This document shows, one piece after another, positions 28,666-37,440 of a stretch of 64,000 nt of DNA (positions within the stretch are counted from its first letter, which is position 1; every line of letters begins with the position of its first letter). The DNA comes from Sinobacterium norvegicum (GTDB lineage: Bacteria > Pseudomonadota > Gammaproteobacteria > Pseudomonadales > Sinobacteriaceae). The notes beneath the pieces were generated by a model. It was given only the letters and a program-made list of their open reading frames with translations, was not told the origin of the DNA and did no database searches. A program made the position numbers and the translations under genes. The stretch is taken from contig NZ_CAKLPX010000001.1 in assembly GCF_923077115.1 (NCBI RefSeq), positions 620,001 through 684,000 on the forward strand. The letters run 5' to 3'.

Positions 28666-29433
28666 TTAGTGCGCGTCGATAAAGCCTAACACGTGTTCCT
28701 GCTGTGCGTAATATTGGGTAACAGCATCGGCCACCACCGGTTCTAGCGCAGCTTTTACACACTCCGTGGTATTATTTTTTTCGCTGATATGAGCCATCAC
28801 AAGCATCTTTAATACGCCCGGGCTTTGACTATGATGAAGGCTGAGAAAATCTGCCGTCTGACGGTTCGACAAGTGGCCATAACGGCCACCTACCCGCTGC
28901 TTAAGCATTGCCGGATATGGGCCTCTGGCCAACAATTGTTCGTCATAATTTGCCTCTAGAATTAAGCTGGTACAGCGTTGATAAGCGCTAAAAACAGCAT
29001 CATCAACACAACCCAAGTCTGTCAGCATGCCCAATCGTATTTGACCGTGTGAAAATATAAATTGGCAGGGCTCCCGGGCATCATGCATAACAGGGACCGC
29101 TAAAACATTGATATCACCAATTGAAAAATCAGCCGATTGATCGATGATATTGAGCTCATTAACAGCGCCTAGCCGGCTAGAACCTGCTGTTCCCTGCGTC
29201 ATCCATACAGGCAGTTGAAAGCGTCGACTAACAACACCCACGCCACCAATATGGTCACTGTGCTCATGGGTTACCAGTATTGCATCAAGATGCTCTACAC
29301 CACACCCAATGCTGGCAAGCCTGCGCTCAAGCTCTTTACCAGAAAAGCCATTATCGACTAACAAAGTAGTTTGGCCGCAGCGGATAATTGTTGCATTACC
29401 CCTGCTGCCACTACCCAGTACCGCAAACTGCAC
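28666..29433 (-). CDS. MBL-fold metallohydrolase (YycJ/WalJ-like)
   Basis: The 255-residue cytoplasmic protein has the beta-lactamase fold zinc motif VTHEHSDHIGG, an N-terminal VLGSGSRGNATII strand and a GMLTDLGC segment carrying a later Asp ligand. These fit the YycJ/WalJ group, which includes nucleases with 5'-exonuclease activity, but the exact role is unknown. The start is a GTG whose G is shared with the last base of the bamC TAG (TAGTG), so translation is coupled to bamC. Such a gene next to dapA-bamC is common in gammaproteobacteria. Confidence 0.87.
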   Translation of the reverse strand: MQFAVLGSGSRGNATIIRCGQTTLLVDNGFSGKELERRLASIGCGVEHLDAILVTHEHSDHIGGVGVVSRRFQLPVWMTQGTAGSSRLGAVNELNIIDQSADFSIGDINVLAVPVMHDAREPCQFIFSHGQIRLGMLTDLGCVDDAVFSAYQRCTSLILEANYDEQLLARGPYPAMLKQRVGGRYGHLSNRQTADFLSLHHSQSPGVLKMLVMAHISEKNNTTECVKAALEPVVADAVTQYYAQQEHVLGFIDAH

Positions 29434-30524
29434 TAAGACAGATGCCCACGAATATCAATCAACAGATTCTCGAGCTGCTGCTCAGTCAATATGTTACTAC
29501 CGCTTTCAACAGCAATACGAACCTCAGACCATCCTTTTCGCTCTTTACTGGGCATCACATTGATTCGATAAACCGTATCACTTTCCAGCTCATCCTCACT
29601 GGATGCACCAAATAGACGGGCGAAGAAACCAGGCTTGTCATCCTCATCAACAACCTCAACATATCGAGCGAAGATGTTACCGCTGCTCTGGTTGATATCG
29701 GTAATTTTAAAGCTGGCCTTGGTCAACGCTTTTTGGGTCGAGGCCCATGCACGATATTGGTCGAGATCGACAAGTATGCGCGCATCGTCACCACGATAGA
29801 GCTTTATCCGCCCCTTGGTATCGATACCCTGTGCCAATAAAGAAACTGATTCAGCTCCTTGGTCACTGGCAACATAACCGGCAAATTCCCGCAGCATCCA
29901 CTGCTCTCGCTCAGTGTCATTCGAGGCACTAGGCCAATCTGAACGACTGACCACAGAGTCACGGGGAGACTGCCACTGCAGAACTCTTACCTCTGAGCTA
30001 CCACGCTGAACACCCTGAACAACGGTGAAACGAAATTTCTCACGGTTGTCGGTTTCCTCACTTTGCAGCAACCAAGGTGTTTCTAAAATGCCGGCCACAC
30101 CATCGGCGTATTCGGGATATATGCTATTTCTAATCAAAAAGTCACGCAGGCGAGGCCACACCTGACCAGGCTGCAACTCAATAATCACCCAGTGCTCGCC
30201 TTTTAAGCTTTGAATTCTGACCATGTCATCATTGGCACCCGTGGCCAGCGGTGCCGGCCTGGGAGTCTCTACAACACGCCCTAGATCGTCACTCTCAGCG
30301 ATTTCAGGGATGACATAGGCATCGTCAATCGCTGCTTGGCTCATCTCGGAAGAGATATTAATCCGGCTGGTCTCTTCAGATTTAAGGTAATCACTGCTTT
30401 TATCCGGGTAGAGACCGTCGTCACCAAAGAAAAAACTACAGCCTGATTGTGTAGCAATAAGCCCGGTCACTACAACAAGGCCGAAAAGTCGACGGGTTGC
30501 TCTTATTATATTAAGGTTTTTCAT
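29433..30524 (-). CDS. bamC: Outer membrane protein assembly factor BamC
   Basis: BamC is a lipoprotein of the BAM complex that inserts beta-barrel proteins into the outer membrane. The 363-residue product has a signal with lipobox TQSGC and the family-specific SFFFGDDGLYPDKSSDYLKSE just after the lipidated Cys. Two helix-grip domains follow (about 110-220 and 240-345). Its ATG directly follows the dapA stop (TAAATG), and its stop overlaps the MBL gene by one base. The dapA-bamC pair is a strong gammaproteobacterial marker. Confidence 0.95.
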   Translation of the reverse strand: MKNLNIIRATRRLFGLVVVTGLIATQSGCSFFFGDDGLYPDKSSDYLKSEETSRINISSEMSQAAIDDAYVIPEIAESDDLGRVVETPRPAPLATGANDDMVRIQSLKGEHWVIIELQPGQVWPRLRDFLIRNSIYPEYADGVAGILETPWLLQSEETDNREKFRFTVVQGVQRGSSEVRVLQWQSPRDSVVSRSDWPSASNDTEREQWMLREFAGYVASDQGAESVSLLAQGIDTKGRIKLYRGDDARILVDLDQYRAWASTQKALTKASFKITDINQSSGNIFARYVEVVDEDDKPGFFARLFGASSEDELESDTVYRINVMPSKERKGWSEVRIAVESGSNILTEQQLENLLIDIRGHLS

Positions 30525-31403
30525 TTAGTTAAGCAGCTCCGCTGCCACTAACGCAGCACGTACTTGCGCATGATATTGCTGATCAAGCACTGTTAATGGC
30601 AGACGAATACCTAGGCCTATTTGCCCCATTTCAGCCAACGCCCACTTCACAGGAATAGGATTGGCCTCAACAAACATACTTTCGTGAACCTCTAACAGCG
30701 ATTGCTGAATTGCACGGGCCGCATCAGCCTCACCCGCAATAGCCAGACGACAGAGATCTGACATTTGCTGAGGAGCAATATTGGCCGTCACCGATATATT
30801 CCCGTGTCCGCCCAAAATCATCAGCTCAACAGCGGTTTCATCGTCACCGGAGTAGATCGCGAAATCAGCAGGCGCAGCATCGATCAATTGTTTCGCGCGT
30901 GCCAAATCACCCGTCGCCTCTTTGATACCGACAATATTTTCAATAGCCGTTAAACGCAGCACGGTCTCAGGCAACAAATCGCAGGCTGTTCTACCCGGCA
31001 CGTTATAAAGAATCTGTGGAATATTAACGGCTTCAGCAACTGCCTTGTAGTGCAGATACAAACCTTCTTGAGTCGGCTTATTGTAGTAAGGCGTCACTAA
31101 TAAACAGGCATCAACGCCAGCATTCTTAGCCGCCTCAGTCAGTTCGATAGCCTCTGACGTCGAGTTGGCGCCAGTACCCGCAATCACAGGAATGCGCTTG
31201 TTAACGCGATCAACAACACGGGTAATAACCTGGCAATGCTCTGAAACATTCAATGTCGCAGATTCACCACTGGTGCCTACAGCAACGATAGAATCTGTGC
31301 CATGTTGCAGGTGAAAATCGACCAATTTGTCTAACGCATCCCAATCGACTAAGCCTGAGTCCGTCATTGGGGTAACGAGCGCAACAATACTGCCCTTGAT
31401 CAT
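30525..31403 (-). CDS. dapA: 4-hydroxy-tetrahydrodipicolinate synthase
   Basis: DapA condenses pyruvate with aspartate semialdehyde, the first committed step to diaminopimelate and lysine. The 292-residue TIM-barrel protein has the Schiff-base Lys in IVGIKEATGD, the Tyr of YNVPGRTACDLLPE, and AVGTSGESATL near the N-terminus. The start MIKGSIVALVTPM at 31403 follows a GGAG site by seven bases; an upstream in-frame start was rejected. It begins the dapA-bamC-MBL-PPIase operon and is divergent from the DUF3806-like gene. Confidence 0.96.
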   Translation of the reverse strand: MIKGSIVALVTPMTDSGLVDWDALDKLVDFHLQHGTDSIVAVGTSGESATLNVSEHCQVITRVVDRVNKRIPVIAGTGANSTSEAIELTEAAKNAGVDACLLVTPYYNKPTQEGLYLHYKAVAEAVNIPQILYNVPGRTACDLLPETVLRLTAIENIVGIKEATGDLARAKQLIDAAPADFAIYSGDDETAVELMILGGHGNISVTANIAPQQMSDLCRLAIAGEADAARAIQQSLLEVHESMFVEANPIPVKWALAEMGQIGLGIRLPLTVLDQQYHAQVRAALVAAELLN

Positions 31404-31580
31404 TTCATTTCTCCGCAACATTCAAAAAAATGCTATGGTACTTAGCCTCAGGCACAAGCTCAAGTCACCAGAGCTAAAAGTCGTTGATTTTATCAAATTA
31501 AATGATATAAAGCTGAAATAGGCCGTCAAACAAGGCACCCCCCCTCTCATTTAACTGGCTGTTAACCATTGCTTAAAACT

Positions 31581-32087
31581 ATGAAATATCTTGCTATCCT
31601 GGCCCTGGTCTCTGCTTTTTTCAGCCCAGCTAGTCTAGCCCTTACTGAGCAGCACTCTATTACAGAGTTAGCGCCAAATGACCAGCGCTACCTACAGTAC
31701 CAACGACAGCGTATAAACGACTTATTCATGAGTCAGCTGGGGCAAAACATACGCGGAGATAAGAGCGATCTTATTGCGATGCAGAAACTGATAGACCAGC
31801 ACATTATTAAACGAGATGACACGCTGATGAACCAGGCTTTGGGCGTGGTTTTTGGCGACTTGCTGGCGAAAGATCTTAATATGAAATGGGTGGTCTATAC
31901 CGACCAAATTGGCCGCTCGCGGGCACTACAACTTGGCCATAGCGAGTATCTATTATTCCCTGTTTCGATTATTTCACGTCGAACCGATGCTGGTATTACC
32001 CCTGATATACAACAGCTTTACAGGCAAACTGTTGAGCGGATACAGCCCCATATTACTAAGAACCCGTACTACAAACCCGTACATTAA
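31581..32087 (+). CDS. Exported DUF3806-like protein, unknown function
   Basis: The 168-residue product has a signal peptide (about residues 1-22, MKYLAILALVSAFFSPASLA). A domain follows whose segments RQRINDLFMSQLGQNI, LGVVFGDLLAKDLNMKWVVYTD and LFPVSIISRR resemble DUF3806, a family of unknown role. The ATG at 31581 was preferred to an in-frame TTG four codons upstream. It ends six bases from the convergent DUF1631 gene. Periplasmic location is predicted. Confidence 0.72.
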   Translation: MKYLAILALVSAFFSPASLALTEQHSITELAPNDQRYLQYQRQRINDLFMSQLGQNIRGDKSDLIAMQKLIDQHIIKRDDTLMNQALGVVFGDLLAKDLNMKWVVYTDQIGRSRALQLGHSEYLLFPVSIISRRTDAGITPDIQQLYRQTVERIQPHITKNPYYKPVH

Positions 32088-32093
32088 GCCCTG

Positions 32094-34448
32094 TTAGTGG
32101 TGATGCGCCACTTCCTTTTTTAAACCAAAACGGCTTAGCACCATTTTTAACGCTCGCTCCATGAAGTTCATCGGTACTTCGCTCACCACAGACACCTTCT
32201 TGGACAACACACCATCGACCAAATCAGTTAATGGCTGCACCAATGTCTTTATGCCGACGGTATTAACAAACATAAAATTATGACTCACCGAAGAGTACCA
32301 GGCTAACTTTAACTGTTTTTCTTGCTGGTTATCGAATAGAAACCAGGTGCCAAATGGCAGCGCCTCTAGGAGCGCAACAACATCCCGCTCCTCACTGGTC
32401 CACTGCTTATCTGGCTGCCTCTTTTCAACAACGGCATTCTTAACCTTAACAACCACACTTTCTTGCTCGGTTATATCAACAAGGTCTTTCGGCTTGGCAC
32501 CATTAATTACCGCCGACATTGCCTGTTCAAGCTGGGTTAGTAATTCAGCAGCCTGTGGCGGCGCAAAGCCAACCATATCAATACCTTGCTGTAATTGGTC
32601 TATAAGTTTTTTATTTACTCTAAAGCGCTTTGCCTTCGCCGATTCGGACAGTGTCACTATAGGCTGAACACTGATCATTAGGCCTTTAGCAACTAAGATG
32701 GCCTCATTCCACTCGGCACTTTTGGCTCCGTAGCGCAGACAACTAAAAGATAAATAATCGACCCAAACTTGCTCTAGCAACAACCTCAAACACAGGGGTA
32801 TAGTCGTTCCTTTGATTAATTGGGTAATGACCTCTGCCGCGGTTTCTTTGGCATCAACAAGACGGTCCAAGCCCCGCTCTGTTTCCAGGCTGCGCTTTTC
32901 CGAGAGCTGGATACGCTTTTCTGTTTCGACAACAAAGTCATTAAAATCAGCAAGTAATTTGGGAAAAATCGATAAATCATCAACAAAGTCGTCCAAAACC
33001 GTTTTTACAATCTGTTTCAACTTGTTATATATCCGCTTGCTCTGTCCAGGCTGATTCCAACGGGCACCGGCCTCAGCCATTGAATTCAACAGCTTACGCG
33101 CAGGATGACTAACATCATTGACAAATTCTGGTGACAATAACGCCACCTTTAAATAGGGCGTGTGAAGGTAACTCAACAAGGCTTTAACTTTGTCGGGTAT
33201 CAACTCATCTTCAAGCAGATAGGAGAACAGCATACCCACTAGATCGACGATATCTGCATCGTGACTGGTTAAAGTGTTGCGTCCCGCTGCTTTGCCCAGC
33301 TTCTGTAACTGGTCGACAAAGTCAGCCTCTGCATTACCAATAGACAACCCCTTACTGCCCTCGACACTGGATATCGCTGTCTTGGACTGCACCACAGACA
33401 AAGCCAGAGCGTAATCTGATTTTTCAAAGCTCTCATCAGGGGAATAATTGTTAACATCCAAGCCGGCCAAACTGACCCCACTTGTGGTTTGCTGTCGCTG
33501 CTCGCCCGCAAAAGTCTTACTTAGTTGCAATTCGCGAATGCTAGACATTAATTCTGACTGTCGTTGCGCCGAATCATTATCAGCCTCGGTCAACGACCGA
33601 CTCGCAATCGGTTTTGCCCGATTGCTGCGGGCCAACACGCCTTTCTCAGATTCCTTAACGTCAGCCTGCACGATACTACTTTTGGTTACCTCACCGGCCT
33701 TAGACTTGGCTAACAATGCAGAATCCAAACTCCCTGCCTGTACCGTGCTTTTTTTGAACTGGAATTTTAAATTGGCCAGCACGCCAGCATCTGCCAAGTG
33801 CTCATTCAAGCTTTCATAGAGCGCAGCAAGCTCTAACATTATAGTCTTGTCGAATATTTTATAGAAAACCAACTTCAACTTGGTGTCTAAATCAACCCCA
33901 TCCATTGCCTGCCTTAATGCATAGGTAATATGCGCTGGACCACAGGGGTTGCTATCGTCGTTTACCTTGCCACTGCCTCTGAGCACCGACAACCGCTGAT
34001 TAAGCTTCCACAACACTTCGGTAAAACGCACATTGGCCCGTGACACCATGACGGTAATGGCAATTTCATCCTCAAGCTTTTCATCTTTAACAAGCTCGAG
34101 AACGGTAATACCTGGCGCGGCTGTATCCGGAATGAAATTACTGTCTTTTTCTTCAAAATCTTTGAAAGATTGCACGTTGTAGGACACAACAACTTCTTTA
34201 ATGAAATCTTTCTTAGTGCGAATTTCGTTAATCGCCTCAAAAAGGCGGCCTTGCTGAACACTGTTTTTGGCTTTTTCGGCAAAGGAAAACACCAAGTCAT
34301 CAAACTGAGAGAACACACTGTCCCAACGTTCATCGATGAACTCCGCTGTTTGCTGTCTGCAAAAGCTAATTATTTCCCTAGACAAATTCCATTTCCTTTT
34401 AGACGCGGACAACCATAGACCGCTAAACTCCCGCTCTTTGCTGCTCAT
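32094..34448 (-). CDS. Large DUF1631-family protein
   Basis: The 784-residue product matches the DUF1631 family, judged by the N-terminal FDDLVFSFAEKAKNSVQQGRLFEAI-type segment and a conserved helical core near DIVDLVGMLFSYLLEDELIPDKVKALLSYLHTPYLKVALL (positions about 400-440). A central stretch of about 150 residues is Ser/Lys/Gln rich and probably disordered. The C-terminal part (FGTWFLFDNQQEKQLKLAWYSS) resembles a PilZ-like beta region seen in such proteins. No signal is seen, so it is probably cytoplasmic. Function is unknown; a link to cyclic di-GMP is only a possibility. It stands alone between two terminators or convergent ends. Confidence 0.8.
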   Translation of the reverse strand: MSSKEREFSGLWLSASKRKWNLSREIISFCRQQTAEFIDERWDSVFSQFDDLVFSFAEKAKNSVQQGRLFEAINEIRTKKDFIKEVVVSYNVQSFKDFEEKDSNFIPDTAAPGITVLELVKDEKLEDEIAITVMVSRANVRFTEVLWKLNQRLSVLRGSGKVNDDSNPCGPAHITYALRQAMDGVDLDTKLKLVFYKIFDKTIMLELAALYESLNEHLADAGVLANLKFQFKKSTVQAGSLDSALLAKSKAGEVTKSSIVQADVKESEKGVLARSNRAKPIASRSLTEADNDSAQRQSELMSSIRELQLSKTFAGEQRQQTTSGVSLAGLDVNNYSPDESFEKSDYALALSVVQSKTAISSVEGSKGLSIGNAEADFVDQLQKLGKAAGRNTLTSHDADIVDLVGMLFSYLLEDELIPDKVKALLSYLHTPYLKVALLSPEFVNDVSHPARKLLNSMAEAGARWNQPGQSKRIYNKLKQIVKTVLDDFVDDLSIFPKLLADFNDFVVETEKRIQLSEKRSLETERGLDRLVDAKETAAEVITQLIKGTTIPLCLRLLLEQVWVDYLSFSCLRYGAKSAEWNEAILVAKGLMISVQPIVTLSESAKAKRFRVNKKLIDQLQQGIDMVGFAPPQAAELLTQLEQAMSAVINGAKPKDLVDITEQESVVVKVKNAVVEKRQPDKQWTSEERDVVALLEALPFGTWFLFDNQQEKQLKLAWYSSVSHNFMFVNTVGIKTLVQPLTDLVDGVLSKKVSVVSEVPMNFMERALKMVLSRFGLKKEVAHHH

Positions 34449-34619
34449 TTATTGTATTTATTCTGACAAGCCCCACAAATAATAGCGAATTTGTGGCCAC
34501 CAAGACAAGTAGAAGCTGCTAAAAGCTTAGCTCTATTTCAATAAATAGCACCAAAACACCGAACATCCTTGCCATATCAGTGTAGAACAGTATCGCTAAG
34601 TTGTAACAGACTAAAATTA

Positions 34620-34629
34620 GGGGGGGGGG
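34620..34629. repeat. Poly-G tract of ten bases
   Basis: Ten consecutive G residues lie in the intergenic region between the DUF1631 gene and the SDR terminator. It is the longest G homopolymer noticed in the window and lies outside any gene. Confidence 0.9.
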
Positions 34630-34645
34630 CGACGAGACAATGAGA

Positions 34646-34684
34646 GGAAAACAACTCGGGCAGACTGATACCTTACCCGAGTTG
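34646..34684 (-). terminator. Probable terminator of the SDR gene
   Basis: Nine-base arms CAACTCGGG and CCCGAGTTG enclose a 15-base loop; on the minus strand they are followed by TTTTCC. It lies six bases past the SDR stop. Confidence 0.72.
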
Positions 34685-34690
34685 AGAGCG

Positions 34691-35455
34691 CTAGAACTGA
34701 TCTGGGCGCAGCATCGCGTCATGACCACCATCAACAAAGATGACCGAACCACACATAAACGAGGCTTTTTCGCTCAGCATAAAGCTGACCGCATCGGCTA
34801 TCTGCTCTGGCTGCCCCAGGGAACCAACCGGTACAGTATCGCCGAAATCTTTCATCATTTTACCTAGCTTTTCATCTGCCATGACTTTATCCGACAGCGG
34901 TGTTTGGATAATACCTGGAGCAATTGCATTCAACCGAACACCCTGCGCCGCGTAAGCTGTTGAGTTACGACGCATCCAGCGGGTCAGCGCCAGCTTAGAA
35001 CCACCATAGGCATTCTGTGGCTCACCGATCTCATCAACAATCGCGCAAGCCTTGGTCTCATCTAATGCCAAACAGGCATCTACGTAGGCGGCATCAGCTC
35101 CCATAGGCGCCGAGTTTGATGAAATCATCACTACGTTACCCTGCTTCAGCACCAACAAATCCTTAAGCGCCTCCAGCGTTTCCACCGCACCAAAGAAGTT
35201 AACCTTGGTAATCAGTGATGGCGGATTGACTGAAGGGCCTAGACCAGCACAGGGAACGTAACCATCCAAGCCCTGAGGAGCTTTTTCACGGATAGCGGCA
35301 ACAGCCGCCATGCGGCCCTCAGAGGTAGAGAGATCAGCAATAATATCGGCGTCCTTAATATCGACAACAATGACCTGATGACCACCATCTAACAATTGCT
35401 GCTTAATCGCTGCACCAATACCGGTTGCACCACCGGTCATAGCATAAATTCCCAC
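34691..35455 (-). CDS. SDR oxidoreductase, 3-alpha-hydroxysteroid dehydrogenase-like
   Basis: The 254-residue product is a classical short-chain dehydrogenase. TGGATGIGAAI is the nucleotide loop, and an Asp after the second strand (VIVVDIKDADII) favours NAD over NADP. The catalytic Ser is in VVMISSNSA and the Tyr-Lys pair in YGGSK. The segments DADIIADLSTSEGR, DGYVPCAGLGPS and the C-terminus GGHDAMLRPDQF resemble Comamonas 3-alpha-hydroxysteroid dehydrogenase/carbonyl reductase as I recall it. Substrate assignment is inference; other secondary alcohols are possible. It has its own promoter region of about 220 bases after the flavoprotein gene. Confidence 0.87.
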   Translation of the reverse strand: MGIYAMTGGATGIGAAIKQQLLDGGHQVIVVDIKDADIIADLSTSEGRMAAVAAIREKAPQGLDGYVPCAGLGPSVNPPSLITKVNFFGAVETLEALKDLLVLKQGNVVMISSNSAPMGADAAYVDACLALDETKACAIVDEIGEPQNAYGGSKLALTRWMRRNSTAYAAQGVRLNAIAPGIIQTPLSDKVMADEKLGKMMKDFGDTVPVGSLGQPEQIADAVSFMLSEKASFMCGSVIFVDGGHDAMLRPDQF

Positions 35456-35675
35456 GCTTTCTCTCCTAAAGTCAGGTTGTTGTACAGCCCATTACTGACT
35501 GCAAAATATTATTCTCTTAAGTAACCAAACAAAACGTCGCTGGCACAGCAACAATGCGCCCGCGCAATACCATGGTTTGTCTGGATTCAAATTATATCGA
35601 CCTCACTATAATTGGCTATTACCATCCGGTAACACCCCATATCGATTATATTATTGCGAATAATGAAGGTTTGCG

Positions 35676-36809
35676 TCAGCCCAAAAGATCGACAACGTAA
35701 TCAGCAATGGCCAAGGAGGCCGTCAGACCTGGGGACTCGATGCCATAAAGCATAACGAGACCATGAACACCGTGCTGCAACTCGCCGAGAACACAGAAAT
35801 CTTGCTCAATCGAACCATCAGGACTGACAGCCTTGGGGCGAATTCCACTATAGGCCGGCATCAATTTTTTGACCTCTAGCGCTGGCCAATAAGTGGATAC
35901 CTGCTGGGCGAAAGCCAACACGCGGCTCTCGTCAACACCGTATTCCTCTTCTTCAAGCCACTCTACATCAGGCCCAAAACGAAGCCCACCCAGGATATCC
36001 ACAGTGGCATGGACACCCAACCCATCCTGCTCAGGCAATGGATAGACCAAATGCTGAAATAAGTGGCTGCCTGTATATTGAAAATAGCTGCCTTTACAGA
36101 GCTTTTGCTGCCTAACCGCCGATAGAGGAATACCCGTCATCGTTGCCGCCACGTCAGACGCACCGAGACCGGCTGCGTTGATTAACCGATGGCAGTTAAC
36201 CGTGTATTTACTGGCACCACCAATAGACAGCTCAAAATCATTGCCATCATAAGCCGTTGACAGACATTCCGCATTGAGTACGGCAATACCACCAAGCCGC
36301 TGTATATCAGCCAGAAGAGACAATGCATAGGCGGCACTATCAAAAATTCCAGTATTGGCTGAGTAAATAGCGGACTGCGCTATTACACCTGCGGGTAGGC
36401 CATCAATAGGTGGCCGCTCAATCAGAGCCAATCCTTCGACACCATTGTTTAAGCCCTGCTGGTGGAGTGCCTTCAATGCCTCAAACTGCGTCATAGTCGA
36501 GGCGATGATATACTTGCCGATGCGATTAAACGCGATATTATTAGCCGCTAGGTAACGATATAATTTCTCGGCACCAGCGACACAAAGCTGCGCCTTGAGG
36601 CTGCCGGTTGGGTAGTAGATTCCCGCGTGAATGACTTCAGAATTACGCGCCGATGTCGCTGTGCAGAATGCGTTGGCTTTCTCTAACACAACCACTTCAT
36701 CGCCTGCCAACAAGAGCGCTCGAGCAATAGCCAAGCCAACAATACCACCACCAATGACTACCGTCTGAGCATCTACAGTATTTAAGTCAGGCGTAGCCCG
36801 GCTAACCAT
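35676..36809 (-). CDS. FAD-dependent oxidoreductase, L-2-hydroxyglutarate oxidase-like
   Basis: The 377-residue product is a D-amino-acid-oxidase-fold flavoprotein. The ADP-binding loop VVIGGGIVGLAIA and acidic VVLEKAN lie at the N-terminus. SARNSEVIHAGIYYPTGSLKAQLC, YPLPEQDGLGVHATVD and GIRPKAVSPDG are shared with L-2-hydroxyglutarate dehydrogenases (LhgO/L2HGDH). Such enzymes turn L-2-hydroxyglutarate into 2-oxoglutarate and pass electrons to quinone. The ATG at 36809 overlaps the end of torD by eight bases, suggesting cotranscription with the TMAO operon; an upstream start with a Cys-rich leader was rejected. No export signal is seen. Confidence 0.87.
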   Translation of the reverse strand: MVSRATPDLNTVDAQTVVIGGGIVGLAIARALLLAGDEVVVLEKANAFCTATSARNSEVIHAGIYYPTGSLKAQLCVAGAEKLYRYLAANNIAFNRIGKYIIASTMTQFEALKALHQQGLNNGVEGLALIERPPIDGLPAGVIAQSAIYSANTGIFDSAAYALSLLADIQRLGGIAVLNAECLSTAYDGNDFELSIGGASKYTVNCHRLINAAGLGASDVAATMTGIPLSAVRQQKLCKGSYFQYTGSHLFQHLVYPLPEQDGLGVHATVDILGGLRFGPDVEWLEEEEYGVDESRVLAFAQQVSTYWPALEVKKLMPAYSGIRPKAVSPDGSIEQDFCVLGELQHGVHGLVMLYGIESPGLTASLAIADYVVDLLG

Positions 36810-37440
36810 CTCTAAGCCACTGTTTATCCAACTGCAACCACAGACCATAAAACTTGGCTAAACAAACGTAAAAACCACCTTGGTCAAAGCGTTCAATCTG
36901 AGTACTGAAATCGTCCTGCCACGACAGTAAATAGTCTGTCATAAACTGCTGCTGTTGAGCGCCGCTGCCCTGCTGACAAAGCTCTGCCATATAGGCTAAC
37001 AACACACCAATATGATCCGCAGGCTCGGGAAAACTCTTATCAACCTCAAACCCCATAGTCTTGAGGTTTACCACAATATGTTGATGCATCGGACCAAACA
37101 ATGGCGGGTCTTCACCACTGTCTAACCTCTGTAAATAAGCACCGGCATAGGGAGAGACACAGAACTTTCCGGCAACAATAAAAAGGCCACAGTAATCTGC
37201 TGCCAAATGCAATCGTTGCTCCTCCGTCAGTATCCCCTTAAGCCTGTCCTGCAACGCTAAGCTGGTGTCACGCAACTCTGGCTGAAAGCTAAGTTGGCGA
37301 AACAGTAACTCGCCCTCCTCGCCCTGTAACAACGCTAACGATTGGCTTTCTATTTCCCGGCTGAACAATGAGGACAGCCATCGGTAAATCATTGCTCGAG
37401 CATTATTTTGTTGCTGCTCGAGCGCTGCTACTTCGACCAT
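36802..37440 (-). CDS. torD: TorD-family molybdoenzyme chaperone
   Basis: TorD binds the twin-arginine signal and apo-form of TorA and aids molybdenum cofactor insertion before export. The 212-residue all-helical cytoplasmic protein has RAMIYRWLSSLFSREI at the start and the family motif FPEPADHIGVLLAYMAEL near residues 138-155. Its ATG shares one base with the torA stop (TAATG), so it is translationally coupled. Position after torA supports TorD over DmsD. Confidence 0.92.
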   Translation of the reverse strand: MVEVAALEQQQNNARAMIYRWLSSLFSREIESQSLALLQGEEGELLFRQLSFQPELRDTSLALQDRLKGILTEEQRLHLAADYCGLFIVAGKFCVSPYAGAYLQRLDSGEDPPLFGPMHQHIVVNLKTMGFEVDKSFPEPADHIGVLLAYMAELCQQGSGAQQQQFMTDYLLSWQDDFSTQIERFDQGGFYVCLAKFYGLWLQLDKQWLRDG

